Assembly (NCBI RefSeq): GCF_003111685.1
Contig: NZ_CP022191.1
Coordinates: 310,001-374,000 of the forward strand
DNA from: Alloyangia pacifica
GTDB lineage: Bacteria > Pseudomonadota > Alphaproteobacteria > Rhodobacterales > Rhodobacteraceae
Direction of reading: 5' to 3'
Length of the DNA stretch: 64,000 nt
In this document: in pieces, positions 33,770 to 42,559 of the stretch
How the letters are laid out: the number at the start of each line of letters is the position of its first letter
Position numbering within the stretch: the stretch's first letter is position 1
Program-made: the position numbers and the translations under genes
The notes under the pieces: model-generated
What the model was told of the DNA's origin: nothing
Database searches by the model: none
What the model saw: the letters and a program-made list of their open reading frames with translations, nothing else

Positions 33770-34822
33770 ATGACCAACCGCATCGCACGGCTGCACGGAC
33801 AGAAAGACCTGCGCGTCGAGACCATCGAAGAGCCCACCGCGGCGGCGGGCGAGGTGGTGGTCGCGATCGGCGCGGGCGGCATCTGCGGCTCGGACATCCA
33901 CTATTATGCCGACGGCGGCATCGGCACGATCCGGGTGCGCGAGCCGATCATCATCGGCCACGAGGCGGCGGGCACCGTGGTCTCGGTCGGCGACGGAGTG
34001 ACCGGCGTGAGCCCCGGCGACGTGGTGGCGGTGAACCCCTCCCACCCCTGCGGAGAGTGCAAGTTCTGCACCGCGGGCGAGCACCAGCACTGCATGAGCA
34101 TGCGCTTCAAGGGCTCGGCGATGTTCCTGCCGCACGAGCAGGGCTTCTTCCGTGACCGCATCGCGATCGGGGCAGGCCAGTGCTACAAGATCGCCGAGGG
34201 CGTGCCGATGGCCGAGGCCGCGCTGGCCGAGCCGCTCGCCGTCTGCTGCCGCGCCGTGACCCGGGCCGTAAAGGTTGCGGGTTCGCTCGAGGGCAAGCGC
34301 GTCCTCGTCACCGGCGCTGGCCCGATCGGCGCGCTATGCGTGGCGCTGGCCAAGCATTACGGAGCCTCGGAGATCGTGGTCACCGACCTGCAGGACGCGA
34401 CCCTCGAAGTGGCCAAGCAGGTCGGCGCAACCCGCGCGATCAACGTCGCCACCAACGGCGAAGCCCTGGCCGAATACGAGGCCGAGAAAGGCCAGTTCGA
34501 CCTCTGCTTTGAATGCTCCGCCGCCGGCCCGGCAATCCGCTCGGCCATCGCCTGCACCCGCCCGCTCGGCACCATCGTGCAGGTTGGCGTCATGGGCGAC
34601 ACGCCGGTGCCGTTCAACATGCTGGTCTCGAAAGAGATCAACCTCTGCGGCACACACCGGTTCGACGCCGAGTTCGGCCAGTCGGTAGAGCTGATCAACG
34701 CGCGCGCCCTGACCCTCGCGCCCATCGTGACGCATTCCCTGCCCGTCGATCAGGCACAGGACGCCATCGAACTGGCGATAGATCGGGGCAAAGCGGTGAA
34801 GGTCCAGCTGACCTTCGGCTGA
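33770..34822 (+). CDS. Zinc-dependent L-idonate/L-gulonate 5-dehydrogenase
   Basis: This 350-residue medium-chain dehydrogenase has catalytic zinc ligands in GICGSDIHYY (Cys) and IIGHEAAG (His, Glu), and the structural zinc loop CGECKFCTAGEHQHC with four Cys. The Rossmann motif VLVTGAGPIGALCVALAKHY follows. The protein is close to L-idonate 5-dehydrogenase (IdnD) and to the RspB-type L-gulonate 5-dehydrogenases. L-gulonate oxidation yields D-fructuronate, exactly the substrate of uxuB in the same locus, so the gulonate activity fits best; L-idonate would give 5-keto-gluconate, for which no enzyme is nearby. It is the last gene of the plus-strand unit, before a strong terminator. Confidence 0.85.
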   Translation: MTNRIARLHGQKDLRVETIEEPTAAAGEVVVAIGAGGICGSDIHYYADGGIGTIRVREPIIIGHEAAGTVVSVGDGVTGVSPGDVVAVNPSHPCGECKFCTAGEHQHCMSMRFKGSAMFLPHEQGFFRDRIAIGAGQCYKIAEGVPMAEAALAEPLAVCCRAVTRAVKVAGSLEGKRVLVTGAGPIGALCVALAKHYGASEIVVTDLQDATLEVAKQVGATRAINVATNGEALAEYEAEKGQFDLCFECSAAGPAIRSAIACTRPLGTIVQVGVMGDTPVPFNMLVSKEINLCGTHRFDAEFGQSVELINARALTLAPIVTHSLPVDQAQDAIELAIDRGKAVKVQLTFG

Positions 34823-34842
34823 CCCACCTCCCCTGCCCCTGC

Positions 34843-34879
34843 AAGGACCGCGCCGCCCACCGGCGCGGTCCTTCTTTTT
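34843..34879 (+). terminator. Intrinsic terminator after the hexonate dehydrogenase
   Basis: AAGGACCGCGCC (34843-34854) pairs with GGCGCGGTCCTT (34862-34873), followed by CTTTTT. It closes the GntR-TRAP-dehydrogenase unit. Confidence 0.88.
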
Positions 34880-34891
34880 GGGGCCCGGGCT

Positions 34892-36103
34892 TCAGCCCTC
34901 GATCATCCCCACCGTGCCGAGGATCGCGGCAAGCCCCGCGTAGAGCCCGCGCAGCGACAGCTCCGGCTCGACGTCGATCCACTCCTCGAGAGTGTGCGCC
35001 CGCCCGCCGGTGCCGCCCGATCCGAGGCAAATCGCCGGCACGCCAAGGCTCATGGGAATATTGGCGTCGGTCGAGCTCTCGCCGGTCGACGCCGTGAAGC
35101 CAAAGGCCGGAAGGGCCGCAAGGGCCGACTGGACGATGGTGCTCTCGGGCGCGGTCTGCCCCGCCGGGCGGTTGCCGATGCGGCTCACCTCGGCGCGGAT
35201 CGCGCCATGGCGGGTGTCGCCGCGGGCGTTCTCCGCCGCCACGGCCTCCTCGACGAGCGCGTGCAGCGCCGTGTCGAGCTTGTCCAGCTCGGCTGCATCC
35301 ACAGAACGCAGGTCGACCTCGAGCCAAACGTCCTCGGGGATGGCATTGATCGAGCTGCCGCCCCCCATGACCGAGGCGCAGAATGTGGTGCGCGGCTCTG
35401 CCGGGACCTCGATCCGCGCCATGCCCGCCATCAGCGACCCGAGCGCATAGGCCGGGTTGACCGTGCCGAAGGCGTTCAGCGAATGCCCGCCCGGCCCGCG
35501 GAACGTCACCCTGTAGCGCAGCGAGCCGACTGCGCCGGTGGTGATCTGTCCCACCTCCAGCCCGTCGATGGTGAAGAAGCCCGCGATCTTTTCGCGGTAG
35601 GCGCCCTGCTCAAAGAGATACCGGATGCCGCGCAGGTCGCCCTTGCCCTCCTCGCCCACGTCGCCGACGAAGAGGATATCCTGCTCTGTCTCGATCCCCG
35701 CGGCATCCAGCGCCCGGATAAAGGCCAGCAGCGCCGCCAGCCCGCGCGTGTCATCGCCGACGCCCGGCGCATAGAGCTTGGTGCCCTCGCGTCGCACGGT
35801 CACGTCGGTGCCTTCGGGGAAAACGGTGTCGAGATGCGCCGCGACCACGATCACTTGCCCGTTGCCGCGGCCGCGGCGCAGGCCCAGCACGTTGCCGATG
35901 CCGTCAAGTTCGACCTCCTGAAGCCCCAGCGCGCGGAACTTCTCAGCGTAGGCAGCGGCGCGGACCTCTTCCTTGAAGGGCGGCGCGGGGATCTCGGTCA
36001 GCTCTATGATCTCGCCGACAAAGCGCTCATGGCCCTGCGCCAGGTCCTCCTGCGCGCGCTTGAAACGGTCCGATGCGATGATCCGGGCGACGTCTTGGGT
36101 CAT
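34892..36103 (-). CDS. M20-family metallopeptidase (tripeptidase/PepT-like)
   Basis: The 403-residue protein has M20 peptidase metal ligands: VVAAHLDTVFP (His), APGVGDDTRGLAAL (bridging Asp) and VGDVGEEGKGDLRG (Glu pair), plus the lid-domain GPGGHSLNAFG. The C-terminal catalytic domain ends with ICLGSGGTGGRAHTLEEWID, containing the last His ligand. The start at 36103 (MTQDVARIIASDRF) is taken because the upstream extension to 36277 lies in a gene of another frame. The substrate (peptide or N-acyl amino acid) is unknown. The gene is on the same strand as the pca genes, 74 bases beyond pcaB. Confidence 0.85.
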   Translation of the reverse strand: MTQDVARIIASDRFKRAQEDLAQGHERFVGEIIELTEIPAPPFKEEVRAAAYAEKFRALGLQEVELDGIGNVLGLRRGRGNGQVIVVAAHLDTVFPEGTDVTVRREGTKLYAPGVGDDTRGLAALLAFIRALDAAGIETEQDILFVGDVGEEGKGDLRGIRYLFEQGAYREKIAGFFTIDGLEVGQITTGAVGSLRYRVTFRGPGGHSLNAFGTVNPAYALGSLMAGMARIEVPAEPRTTFCASVMGGGSSINAIPEDVWLEVDLRSVDAAELDKLDTALHALVEEAVAAENARGDTRHGAIRAEVSRIGNRPAGQTAPESTIVQSALAALPAFGFTASTGESSTDANIPMSLGVPAICLGSGGTGGRAHTLEEWIDVEPELSLRGLYAGLAAILGTVGMIEG

Positions 36104-36177
36104 GGAAGGTCCTGTAACTGGATCGAAAGGGGAAACGGTTCCGGACCCAGTTACAGGAAGGCGGGCTCGCCCGCCAC

Positions 36178-37242
36178 TCAGTCCGGAGCGCCGATCCGCT
36201 CGATGCTCCCCACCAGCGCCTGCGCCGTCGCCAGCGCCCGGGCCGTGGCCTGCGCCATCTGCGGCAGGATCATCCACTCCAATGCCCAGGCCGCGCCCGA
36301 GCGCTCCTGCTCGTGGATCAGCGCCTGGTGCATGCCCGAAAGCTGCACCGCGTTGAACCGCGCCAGCGTCACCAGCAGCTCGGCCCCCACCGGGTTTTGC
36401 TTGTGCGGCATTGCCGAAGAGCCGCCGCCGCCCGAGAGCTTGATCTCATCCAGCCCCTGCTGAGCCATCAGGCAGATGTCCTGCCCGATCTTTCCCAGCG
36501 TGCCGGTGATGAGCGACAAGAGCCCCGCGTATTCGGCCACCCTGCCCCGCATGGCGTGCCATGCCCCGCCGGTGCTGGCGAGGCCGAGCTCGGCGGCGAC
36601 GTGATCGGTCACCGCCTGCGCGTCCTCCCCCAGCGCCCCGCGGTCGCCCGAGGCGCCGCCGACCTGCACGCGCTCGACCCGCGGGGCGATCTCGGCCAGC
36701 CGTTCCAGATGCGCTGCAAGTGGCTGGTGCCAGGGTCGCAGGCGGTCGGACACGGTAATCTCGGTCGCCGCCTGCATCCGCGTGCGGCCCATCAACGGGG
36801 TCTCGCCCTGTCGCGCGTCAAGCTCGATCAAAGCCGCCTCGAGCTCGGCCACCCGCCGTGCCAGCAGCGCGGTGCTGTCCTTGAGCGTCAGCACCAGCGC
36901 GCTGTCCACCACGTCCTGCGAGGTGGCACCCTTGTGCAGCGCCGAGGCCCCGTCCGGTCCGACAATCACCTGCAGCTGCTTCACCAGCCGCGGCACCGGC
37001 ACGCCATCCTGCGCCATGCCTGCCCGGATGTCCGCGAGATCGATCCGCGCCGAGGCAATCGCCTCGGCCGCAGCCTCGGCCAGCGCCGCATCCACCCGCC
37101 CGCAGGCGCCGAGCGCCCGGCTCCAGGCCGCCTCGAAGGCAAGCATATGCGACATCTGGCGCTCGGCGGACCAAATCTCCGCCATCTCCGGATCGCCGAA
37201 CAGCCCGCCCAGCCAGGGGTGATCGAAAACGCTCGCGCTCAT
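36178..37242 (-). CDS. pcaB: 3-carboxy-cis,cis-muconate cycloisomerase
   Basis: PcaB converts 3-carboxy-cis,cis-muconate to 4-carboxymuconolactone in the protocatechuate branch. The 354-residue protein belongs to the fumarase/aspartase fold, with the signature loop GGGSSAMPHKQNPVGAE carrying the catalytic Ser. It also has GATSQDVVDSALVLTLKDST and a QVGGASGDRGALGED segment. It starts MSASVFDHPWLGGLFGD at 37242. It is the last gene of the pcaDCHGB order, separated from pcaG by 76 bases that contain a hairpin. Confidence 0.93.
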   Translation of the reverse strand: MSASVFDHPWLGGLFGDPEMAEIWSAERQMSHMLAFEAAWSRALGACGRVDAALAEAAAEAIASARIDLADIRAGMAQDGVPVPRLVKQLQVIVGPDGASALHKGATSQDVVDSALVLTLKDSTALLARRVAELEAALIELDARQGETPLMGRTRMQAATEITVSDRLRPWHQPLAAHLERLAEIAPRVERVQVGGASGDRGALGEDAQAVTDHVAAELGLASTGGAWHAMRGRVAEYAGLLSLITGTLGKIGQDICLMAQQGLDEIKLSGGGGSSAMPHKQNPVGAELLVTLARFNAVQLSGMHQALIHEQERSGAAWALEWMILPQMAQATARALATAQALVGSIERIGAPD

Positions 37243-37270
37243 CTTGCTCCGTCCCTCTTGCATGTCGAAA

Positions 37271-37290
37271 GGGCGACCTTAAGGCCGCCC
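37271..37290. terminator. Hairpin between pcaG and pcaB
   Basis: GGGCGACCTT and AAGGCCGCCC form an imperfect stem within the 76-base gap. A T run follows only on the plus strand; on the coding minus strand it is followed by TTTCGAC, so it may attenuate transcription into pcaB at most. Confidence 0.35.
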
Positions 37291-37318
37291 CGTTTCTTTT
37301 TTGCTTACAGCGCCTGTC

Positions 37319-37918
37319 TCAGATGTCGAGAAAGACCGTCTCGCCCTCGCCCTGCAAGCGGATGTCGAAGCGGTACTTGCCCTCGCCGGTCTTCTTGGCG
37401 ATCAGCGTCTCGACCCGCGGGCGCTGCTCGATGCGTGCCAGAAGCGGGTCCGAGGAATTGTCCTCGTCCTCGAAGTAGATACGCGTCTGCAACCCGATGT
37501 TGATGCCGCGCGCCACGACCCAGAGCGAGATATGCGGCGCGCCGACCACGCCGCCGCGGCCCTTCACCTTGCCCGGCTTCACCGTGCGCAGGGTGAACTC
37601 GCCGGTCTCGGCATCGGCGGCAAAGCGGCAATGGCCCGAAACCTTGGGGTCAGCGCCGTCCTGACCGGGGAACACACCCTTGGCATCGGGCTGCCAGCTC
37701 TCGATCAACGCGTCGCGCATCGCCCAGCCGGTGCCGTCGTAGACCGAGCCGGTGATCTCGATGATCTCGCCCTCGCAGCCCTCTTCGATGGGGCTGACGC
37801 CGATTTCCTCGTGGTAATACCCGGCGTTGCCCGCGTAGGTGGGCATCAGGCCGATGTGGACATAGGGCCCGGCGGTCTGCGAGGCGGTTTCCACGAGGGT
37901 GTCGAGTTTCTGCACCAT
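37319..37918 (-). CDS. pcaG: Protocatechuate 3,4-dioxygenase alpha subunit
   Basis: PcaG is the alpha chain of the intradiol ring-cleaving dioxygenase. The 199-residue protein has TASQTAGPYVHIGLMP, the conserved GTGWAMRDALIESWQPDAKG and the HISLWVVARGINIGLQTRIY region. As usual for alpha subunits it lacks the iron ligands, which are in PcaH. The start at 37918 is two bases after the pcaH stop; longer starts fall inside pcaH. Confidence 0.95.
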   Translation of the reverse strand: MVQKLDTLVETASQTAGPYVHIGLMPTYAGNAGYYHEEIGVSPIEEGCEGEIIEITGSVYDGTGWAMRDALIESWQPDAKGVFPGQDGADPKVSGHCRFAADAETGEFTLRTVKPGKVKGRGGVVGAPHISLWVVARGINIGLQTRIYFEDEDNSSDPLLARIEQRPRVETLIAKKTGEGKYRFDIRLQGEGETVFLDI

Positions 37919-37920
37919 GA

Positions 37921-38676
37921 TCACATGCCCTCCAGCTTGTTCTCGAACATCGACTGGCGGCGGCCGCGGAGCACGATGTCGAACTTGTAGGCGAGGTAGT
38001 CGAGCGGGCGCGAATGCGCCAGATCGAGCGGGGCGACCAGCGCGTCGAGCTGGGCGCGGTTCTTGATCGTCGCGGCGATCGGACAATGGTCGATGAGCGG
38101 ATCGCCCTCGAAATACATCTGGGTGATCAGCCGCTGGCCGAAGCTGTGACCGTAGACCGAGATATGGATGTGCATCGGACGCCAGTCGTTGCCGCGGTTC
38201 GGCCAGGGATATGCGCCCGGGCGGATGGTCAGGAACTGGTAATAGCCGTTCTCATCCGTCAGCGTGCGGCCGCAGCCGCCGAAGTTCGGATCGAGCGGCG
38301 CCAGGTAGGTATCTTTCTTGTGCCGGTAGCGTCCGCCCGCGTTGGCCTGCCAGATCTCCAGCAGCGTGTTCGGTACCGGGCGCGCGTTCTCGTCGAGCAC
38401 GCGGCCGTGCATCAGGATGCGCTCGCCCACGGCCGGGGCCGCGCCCTTGGTCCAGTTGAGGATCAGGTTGTTGTCGAGCGCGCCGAGCTTGCCGTGACCG
38501 AAGGTCGGGCCGGTTTCCTCCGAGGGCGAACTTTCCAGCGACAGCAGCGGCAGGTTCGGGGACCGCGCGACGCTGGTTTTGTAGCCCGGATCATAAGCCA
38601 CCGGATGCACGTAGCGGTTGCGCGGGATCAGCGGACCCTTGTCGTTGATCGAGTCTGGGGTGATGAAGTTGCTCAT
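37921..38676 (-). CDS. pcaH: Protocatechuate 3,4-dioxygenase beta subunit
   Basis: PcaH binds the non-haem Fe(III) and, with PcaG, cleaves protocatechuate to 3-carboxy-cis,cis-muconate. The 251-residue chain has the beta-subunit motif GRYRHKKDTYLAPLDPNFGG (Tyr ligand in DTY) and TIRPGAYPWPNRGNDWRPMH followed by IHIS, giving the second Tyr and the two His ligands. The start overlaps the pcaC stop as ATGA. Confidence 0.96.
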   Translation of the reverse strand: MSNFITPDSINDKGPLIPRNRYVHPVAYDPGYKTSVARSPNLPLLSLESSPSEETGPTFGHGKLGALDNNLILNWTKGAAPAVGERILMHGRVLDENARPVPNTLLEIWQANAGGRYRHKKDTYLAPLDPNFGGCGRTLTDENGYYQFLTIRPGAYPWPNRGNDWRPMHIHISVYGHSFGQRLITQMYFEGDPLIDHCPIAATIKNRAQLDALVAPLDLAHSRPLDYLAYKFDIVLRGRRQSMFENKLEGM

Positions 38677-39056
38677 TCGGCTGCCGCCTCCATTTCGGCA
38701 TAGGTCGCCTTGGCCAGTTTCAGCGCGTGGTTGGCGCGCGGAACCCCGGCGTAGATCGCCACGTGCTGGAAGGCCTCCAGAACGTCCTGCTTGCTGGCCC
38801 CGGTGCGCGCCGTGGCGCGGATGTGCATCGGGATCTCCTCGAAGTTGCCAGTTGCCGCCAGCAGCGCCAGCGTCAGCATCGAGCGCTCACGCTGGCTGAT
38901 CGCGTCCGAGGCCCAGACCGTGCCCCAGGCGCTGCGGGTGATCAGCGTCTGGAAGGGCTCGTCAAAAGGCGTCTTGTTGGCCTCGGCGCGGTCGACGTGG
39001 GCATCGCCCAGCACCGACCGGCGCGTCTTCATGCCCTGTTCGTAAAGCTCGTCCAT
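38673..39056 (-). CDS. pcaC: 4-carboxymuconolactone decarboxylase
   Basis: PcaC decarboxylates 4-carboxymuconolactone to beta-ketoadipate enol-lactone. The 127-residue protein has the AhpD/CMD-type fold with MKTRRSVLGDAHVDRAEANK, the catalytic SAWGTVWASDAISQRERSML and EIPMHIRATARTGASKQDVL regions. Its start is directly next to the pcaD stop (39057). Confidence 0.95.
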   Translation of the reverse strand: MDELYEQGMKTRRSVLGDAHVDRAEANKTPFDEPFQTLITRSAWGTVWASDAISQRERSMLTLALLAATGNFEEIPMHIRATARTGASKQDVLEAFQHVAIYAGVPRANHALKLAKATYAEMEAAAE

Positions 39057-39839
39057 TCAGGCAGTCCTTTCCAGAAAGTCGTTGATCAGGCGGGCGGTCT
39101 CGGTGGGCTGCTCGACGCAGGGGATGTGCCCCGCCGCCTCGATCAGCGCGAACTCCGCCCGGCACAGCTCGGCGGTGGCGCGCACCAGCTCGGGCGGGGT
39201 CGAGCCGTCCTCGGCTCCGGCCATGGCCAGCACCGGCAGCGTCAGCGCGCGGGTGCTCTCGGTCAGATCGGCGCCCGCGATGGCCGCGCAGCACCCGACG
39301 TAGCCCTCGAGCGGAGTGCGCACGAGCATGTTCCTCCACGCGGCGAACTGCGGGTCGCTCTCGCGGAAGCCGGGGGTGAACCAACGCTCGAGGATGGCAT
39401 CGGCCAGCGCGGCGACGCCGCCTGCGCGGATGCCGTCGATCCGGGTTTGCCACATCTCGGGCGTACCGATCTTGGCCGCCGTATCCATCAGCACCAGCGC
39501 GCGGATGAGGTCCGGCCGCTTCGCCGCAAGACCCTGCCCGATGAGCCCGCCGATCGACAGGCCGACGAAGGTGACGTCCTTGAGCTCCAGCGCCTCGCAG
39601 ATCGCCTCGGCATCGCCCACCAACATCTCCATCTCGTAGGGCGCCTCGGGGGCATCCGACAGCCCGTGGCCGCGCTTGTCGAAACGCACCACGCGCAGCC
39701 CCTCGGGCAGCAGCGGGATGAGCGCGTCCCAGACCCGCAGGTCGGTGCCGAGCGAATTGGCCAGCATCAGCACGCGGCCATCTTTCGGGCCCTCGTCGCG
39801 GATGTGCAGGCTGACGCCGGCTACGGTGATTGTCTGCAT
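39057..39839 (-). CDS. pcaD: 3-oxoadipate enol-lactonase
   Basis: PcaD hydrolyses beta-ketoadipate enol-lactone to beta-ketoadipate. The 260-residue alpha/beta hydrolase has the oxyanion region MLANSLGTDLRVWDAL, the FDKRGHGLSDAP motif, the nucleophile elbow FVGLSIGGLIGQ (Ser) and IEAAGHIPCVEQP (His). The start at 39839 (MQTITVAGVSLHIRD) is the first gene position after the divergent promoter shared with pcaQ; the longer frame to 40406 overlaps pcaQ and is rejected. Confidence 0.93.
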   Translation of the reverse strand: MQTITVAGVSLHIRDEGPKDGRVLMLANSLGTDLRVWDALIPLLPEGLRVVRFDKRGHGLSDAPEAPYEMEMLVGDAEAICEALELKDVTFVGLSIGGLIGQGLAAKRPDLIRALVLMDTAAKIGTPEMWQTRIDGIRAGGVAALADAILERWFTPGFRESDPQFAAWRNMLVRTPLEGYVGCCAAIAGADLTESTRALTLPVLAMAGAEDGSTPPELVRATAELCRAEFALIEAAGHIPCVEQPTETARLINDFLERTA

Positions 39840-39905
39840 GATGCCTCCTCGCGGCCGGATCGGGCCTTGGCGTTCTTCTGCCATGGCAAATCGCCGATGA
39901 AAAAT

Positions 39906-39941
39906 ATAACCAGAGGCAGAACCCATAACTCCGAGGTTATG
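39906..39941. promoter_or_regulatory. PcaQ operator in the divergent pcaQ-pcaD region
   Basis: The 103-base gap between pcaD and pcaQ contains ATAACC at 39906-39911 and an inverted repeat CATAAC-N6-GTTATG at 39924-39941. ATAACC/GGTTA-type half sites are those known for PcaQ in rhizobia. The second repeat ends one base before the pcaQ start codon, so binding could also repress pcaQ itself. Confidence 0.65.
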
Positions 39942-39942
39942 A

Positions 39943-40866
39943 ATGATCCACCCCCACCTGCGCATGCGGCACCTGCGCGTCTTCCTCGAGACCGCCCGGC
40001 TCGGCAGCCTCAGCGCCGCCGCCGAGAGCCTGCATGTGAGCCAGCCCGCGGCCTCCAAGACCGTGCGGGAGCTAGAAGATATCCTGAACGCCCAGCTCTT
40101 TGACCGCAGCGGGCGACGTCTTGCACTGACCCGGGCGGGAAAGATCTTCCAGCAATACGCAGGCACCGCGCTTGCCGATCTCGAGCGTGGGCAGCGGCTG
40201 CTGAGCGATCTCCCGCAGCACCAGCGCAAACTCGCCGTGGGGGTGCTGCCGACCGCTGCCACCGGGCTCTTCCCAGATGCCGCCGCGCGATTCCGCGAGA
40301 CCCACCCGGACTGCACCCTGCGCGTCTCCACCGGGCCGAATTGGCTGCTGCTGTCGCAGCTCCGCGAAGGGGCGCTGGACATCGTGGTGGGGCGGATGCC
40401 CGCCACTGGTACCGGCGAGGGGCTCAGCTTCCGACAGCTATACTGGGAGCGCGTGGTGCCGGTGATCCGCCCCAGCCACCCGCTCGCCGGGCAAGATTGG
40501 AAGCCCGCCGAGTTGCTGCGCTACCCGCTGATGCTGCCGCCCGCCGGGGCGGTGATCTCGGGCTCGGTGCGCGCTTTCCTGCAATCGCTGGGACTGGGCG
40601 AGCCGATTCCCGCATATGAGAATGTTTCCCACGCCTTTGGACGCCGCGTCGTGGCGCGCTCCGACACCATCTGGTTCATCTCGGCGGGCGTGGTCCGCGC
40701 CGAACTGGACAGCGGCGAGCTGAGCGTGCTGCCGGTGCAGAACGAGCTGCTCGGCGGGCCCCTCGGCATCTCGCTGCGCGAGGGGATGCTGCCGGACCCG
40801 GTGCTGCAGGACCTCGTTGAGGCGCTGGTCGCCGTCGCCGCCGCACACCCGGCGCAGGAGGACTGA
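39943..40866 (+). CDS. pcaQ: LysR-family activator of the pca operon
   Basis: PcaQ activates protocatechuate genes in response to a beta-carboxy-muconate-type intermediate. The 307-residue protein has a LysR helix-turn-helix (MRHLRVFLETARLGSLSAAA, ESLHVSQPAASKTVRELEDI) and an effector domain with LAVGVLPTAATGLFPDAAAR and the LREGALDIVVGRMPATGTGE segment typical of PcaQ/GbpR proteins. It is divergent from pcaD, and the operator-like repeat overlaps its start region. Confidence 0.92.
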   Translation: MIHPHLRMRHLRVFLETARLGSLSAAAESLHVSQPAASKTVRELEDILNAQLFDRSGRRLALTRAGKIFQQYAGTALADLERGQRLLSDLPQHQRKLAVGVLPTAATGLFPDAAARFRETHPDCTLRVSTGPNWLLLSQLREGALDIVVGRMPATGTGEGLSFRQLYWERVVPVIRPSHPLAGQDWKPAELLRYPLMLPPAGAVISGSVRAFLQSLGLGEPIPAYENVSHAFGRRVVARSDTIWFISAGVVRAELDSGELSVLPVQNELLGGPLGISLREGMLPDPVLQDLVEALVAVAAAHPAQED

Positions 40867-40887
40867 GCCCCCTGCCCCGCGCCCGGT

Positions 40888-41841
40888 TCAGCCGGCGGTT
40901 GCCAGCGCCCTCATCTCCGGCACCGGGGTGACCAGCGGCGCACCGGCCGTAAAGGCCGCGATGTTGTCGCACATGAGGTCGGTCGCCATCTGCTGCACTT
41001 CGGGCGCGTTGCCTGCCATATGCGGGGTCAGCACGACGTTCTCAAGCGCACAGAGCGCGGCAGGCACCTCGGGCTCATGCTCGAAGACGTCGAGTCCCGC
41101 GCCCTTGAGCGTGCCCGCCTGCAATGCCGCGATCAGCGCGTCGGTGTCGACCACCGTGCCCCGCCCGACGTTGAAGAGATAGCCCTGCGGCCCCAGCGCG
41201 GCGAGCACCTCGGCGTTCACCGCGTGCTGCGTCGCCGCCCCGCCCGGCACGCAGGCCACGAGGTAATCGACCCGCCCCGCCAGTTCCAACAGCGAGGGCA
41301 CATAGGCATAGGGCAGCTCCGGCTTCGGGCTGCGGCTGTGGTAGCTCACCTCGATGTCGAAGGCCGTCGCCCGTCGCGCCAGCGCCGCGCCGATGCCGCC
41401 CATGCCGAAGATCCCCATCTTCTTTCGCGAGACCAGCGGTCGCGGCGTCTCCGTATAGTTCCACGCCCCCGAGCGGGTCAGCCGGTCCTGATGCGGAATA
41501 CAGCGCACCACGGAAAGCAGGAGCGCCATGGCGTGATCGGCCACCGCCCCGGCGTTCACCCCGGCGCCATGGGTGACCCTGATGCCGCGGTCGATGGCCG
41601 CCTGCACGTCGATCCCCTCGTAGCCGGTGCCGACGCAGCAGATCAGCCCGAGGTTCGGCAACTCGTCCATCTCGGCGCCCGTGGCGCCCTTGAACCCGGC
41701 GGTGATCAGCACGCGGACCGCGGCGCGCTCCGTCTCGGTCAGATGCGCGTATCCAGCGGTGCAATCGTGCAGCGTGAAGCGTTCGCCGAGCATGCGGTGA
41801 TAGGCCTGGGTCTTGATGTTGATGGCGATCTGCTGCGGCAT
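40888..41841 (-). CDS. D-isomer-specific 2-hydroxyacid dehydrogenase (hydroxypyruvate/glyoxylate reductase-like)
   Basis: The 317-residue protein has the D-2-hydroxyacid dehydrogenase fold: NAD(P)-binding KKMGIFGMGGIGAALARRAT and catalytic residues in NVGRGTVVDTDALIAALQAG (Arg), GLDVFEHEPEVP (Glu) and VLTPHMAGNAPEV (His). The N-terminal part has ICCVGTGYEGIDVQAAIDRG. Its in vivo substrate is unknown. The start at 41841 (MPQQIAINIKTQAY) is used because the long upstream frame overlaps a region with no coding signature. It is convergent with pcaQ, 21 bases apart. Confidence 0.88.
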   Translation of the reverse strand: MPQQIAINIKTQAYHRMLGERFTLHDCTAGYAHLTETERAAVRVLITAGFKGATGAEMDELPNLGLICCVGTGYEGIDVQAAIDRGIRVTHGAGVNAGAVADHAMALLLSVVRCIPHQDRLTRSGAWNYTETPRPLVSRKKMGIFGMGGIGAALARRATAFDIEVSYHSRSPKPELPYAYVPSLLELAGRVDYLVACVPGGAATQHAVNAEVLAALGPQGYLFNVGRGTVVDTDALIAALQAGTLKGAGLDVFEHEPEVPAALCALENVVLTPHMAGNAPEVQQMATDLMCDNIAAFTAGAPLVTPVPEMRALATAG

Positions 41842-42025
41842 GAGGCGCTCCGGTTCGAGGCACGCGCCCGCCCTGCGCCGGGTCGCGTCATGAAGCGCCA
41901 TCCCGGCCGCGCGGGCAGCCCTCCCCCGGGCGGCGCGGGTTGCCCCATCTGCCCCGACGGCAGACCGGGATTCAAGCACGATTGCGGCTGCGACGGTTCC
42001 AGACCCGGGGCATGCGGTCAGACCG

Positions 42026-42526
42026 TCACTGACCTTCCTGACGGATGTCGCGGATGGTCAGCACCGGCGAGGCATCCATCTCATGCGCATCGAGCATCGC
42101 GGCGACCCGCTCGAGCGACGCCACGAGCTGCGCCTGCTCCCAGTCCTGCAGCCCCTCGAAGCTCTTCACGTATTTCTGCTGCAGCGCGTCGGGCGACTGG
42201 CTCACCGCCTCGCGCCCCTTGTCGGTGATTGCCACGTCGGTCTGCCGGCGGTCCACGTCGGAACGATGCCGGGCCACCATGCCGCGCGCCACCAGCTTGT
42301 CGACCAGCGCGGTCACCGTCGCTTGGCTGACCCCCATCTGGGTCGCCAGCCCCTTGGGGGTGGCGGCGCCGTGGTCCTTCTTGGCGACGATCTGCAGCAC
42401 GCGCAGCTGCGCCGGCGTCAGGCCGGCGGCCTGCGCAAGCTTGCGCTCGTAAAGCTCGGTCGCGCGCAGGATGCGGCGCAGCGCGATCAGGCTCTGGTCT
42501 GTGCGATCTGGAGTTGGGTCAGCCAT
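42026..42526 (-). CDS. MarR-family regulator of ectoine synthesis (EctR-like)
   Basis: The 166-residue winged-helix protein has LTPAQLRVLQIVAKKDHGAA, the recognition helix region MGVSQATVTALVDKLVARGM and the wing RHRSDVDRRQTDVAITDKGR, all MarR-typical. It is divergent from ectA with a 216-base gap. EctR1-type MarR repressors sit next to ectABC-ask in many bacteria and control salt-induced expression, so that role is likely. The dimerisation region (EGLQDWEQAQLVASLERVAA) is at the C-terminus. Confidence 0.87.
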   Translation of the reverse strand: MADPTPDRTDQSLIALRRILRATELYERKLAQAAGLTPAQLRVLQIVAKKDHGAATPKGLATQMGVSQATVTALVDKLVARGMVARHRSDVDRRQTDVAITDKGREAVSQSPDALQQKYVKSFEGLQDWEQAQLVASLERVAAMLDAHEMDASPVLTIRDIRQEGQ

Positions 42527-42559
42527 GCATGACTTTTGGCAGGATTCCGCCAGAGCTTC

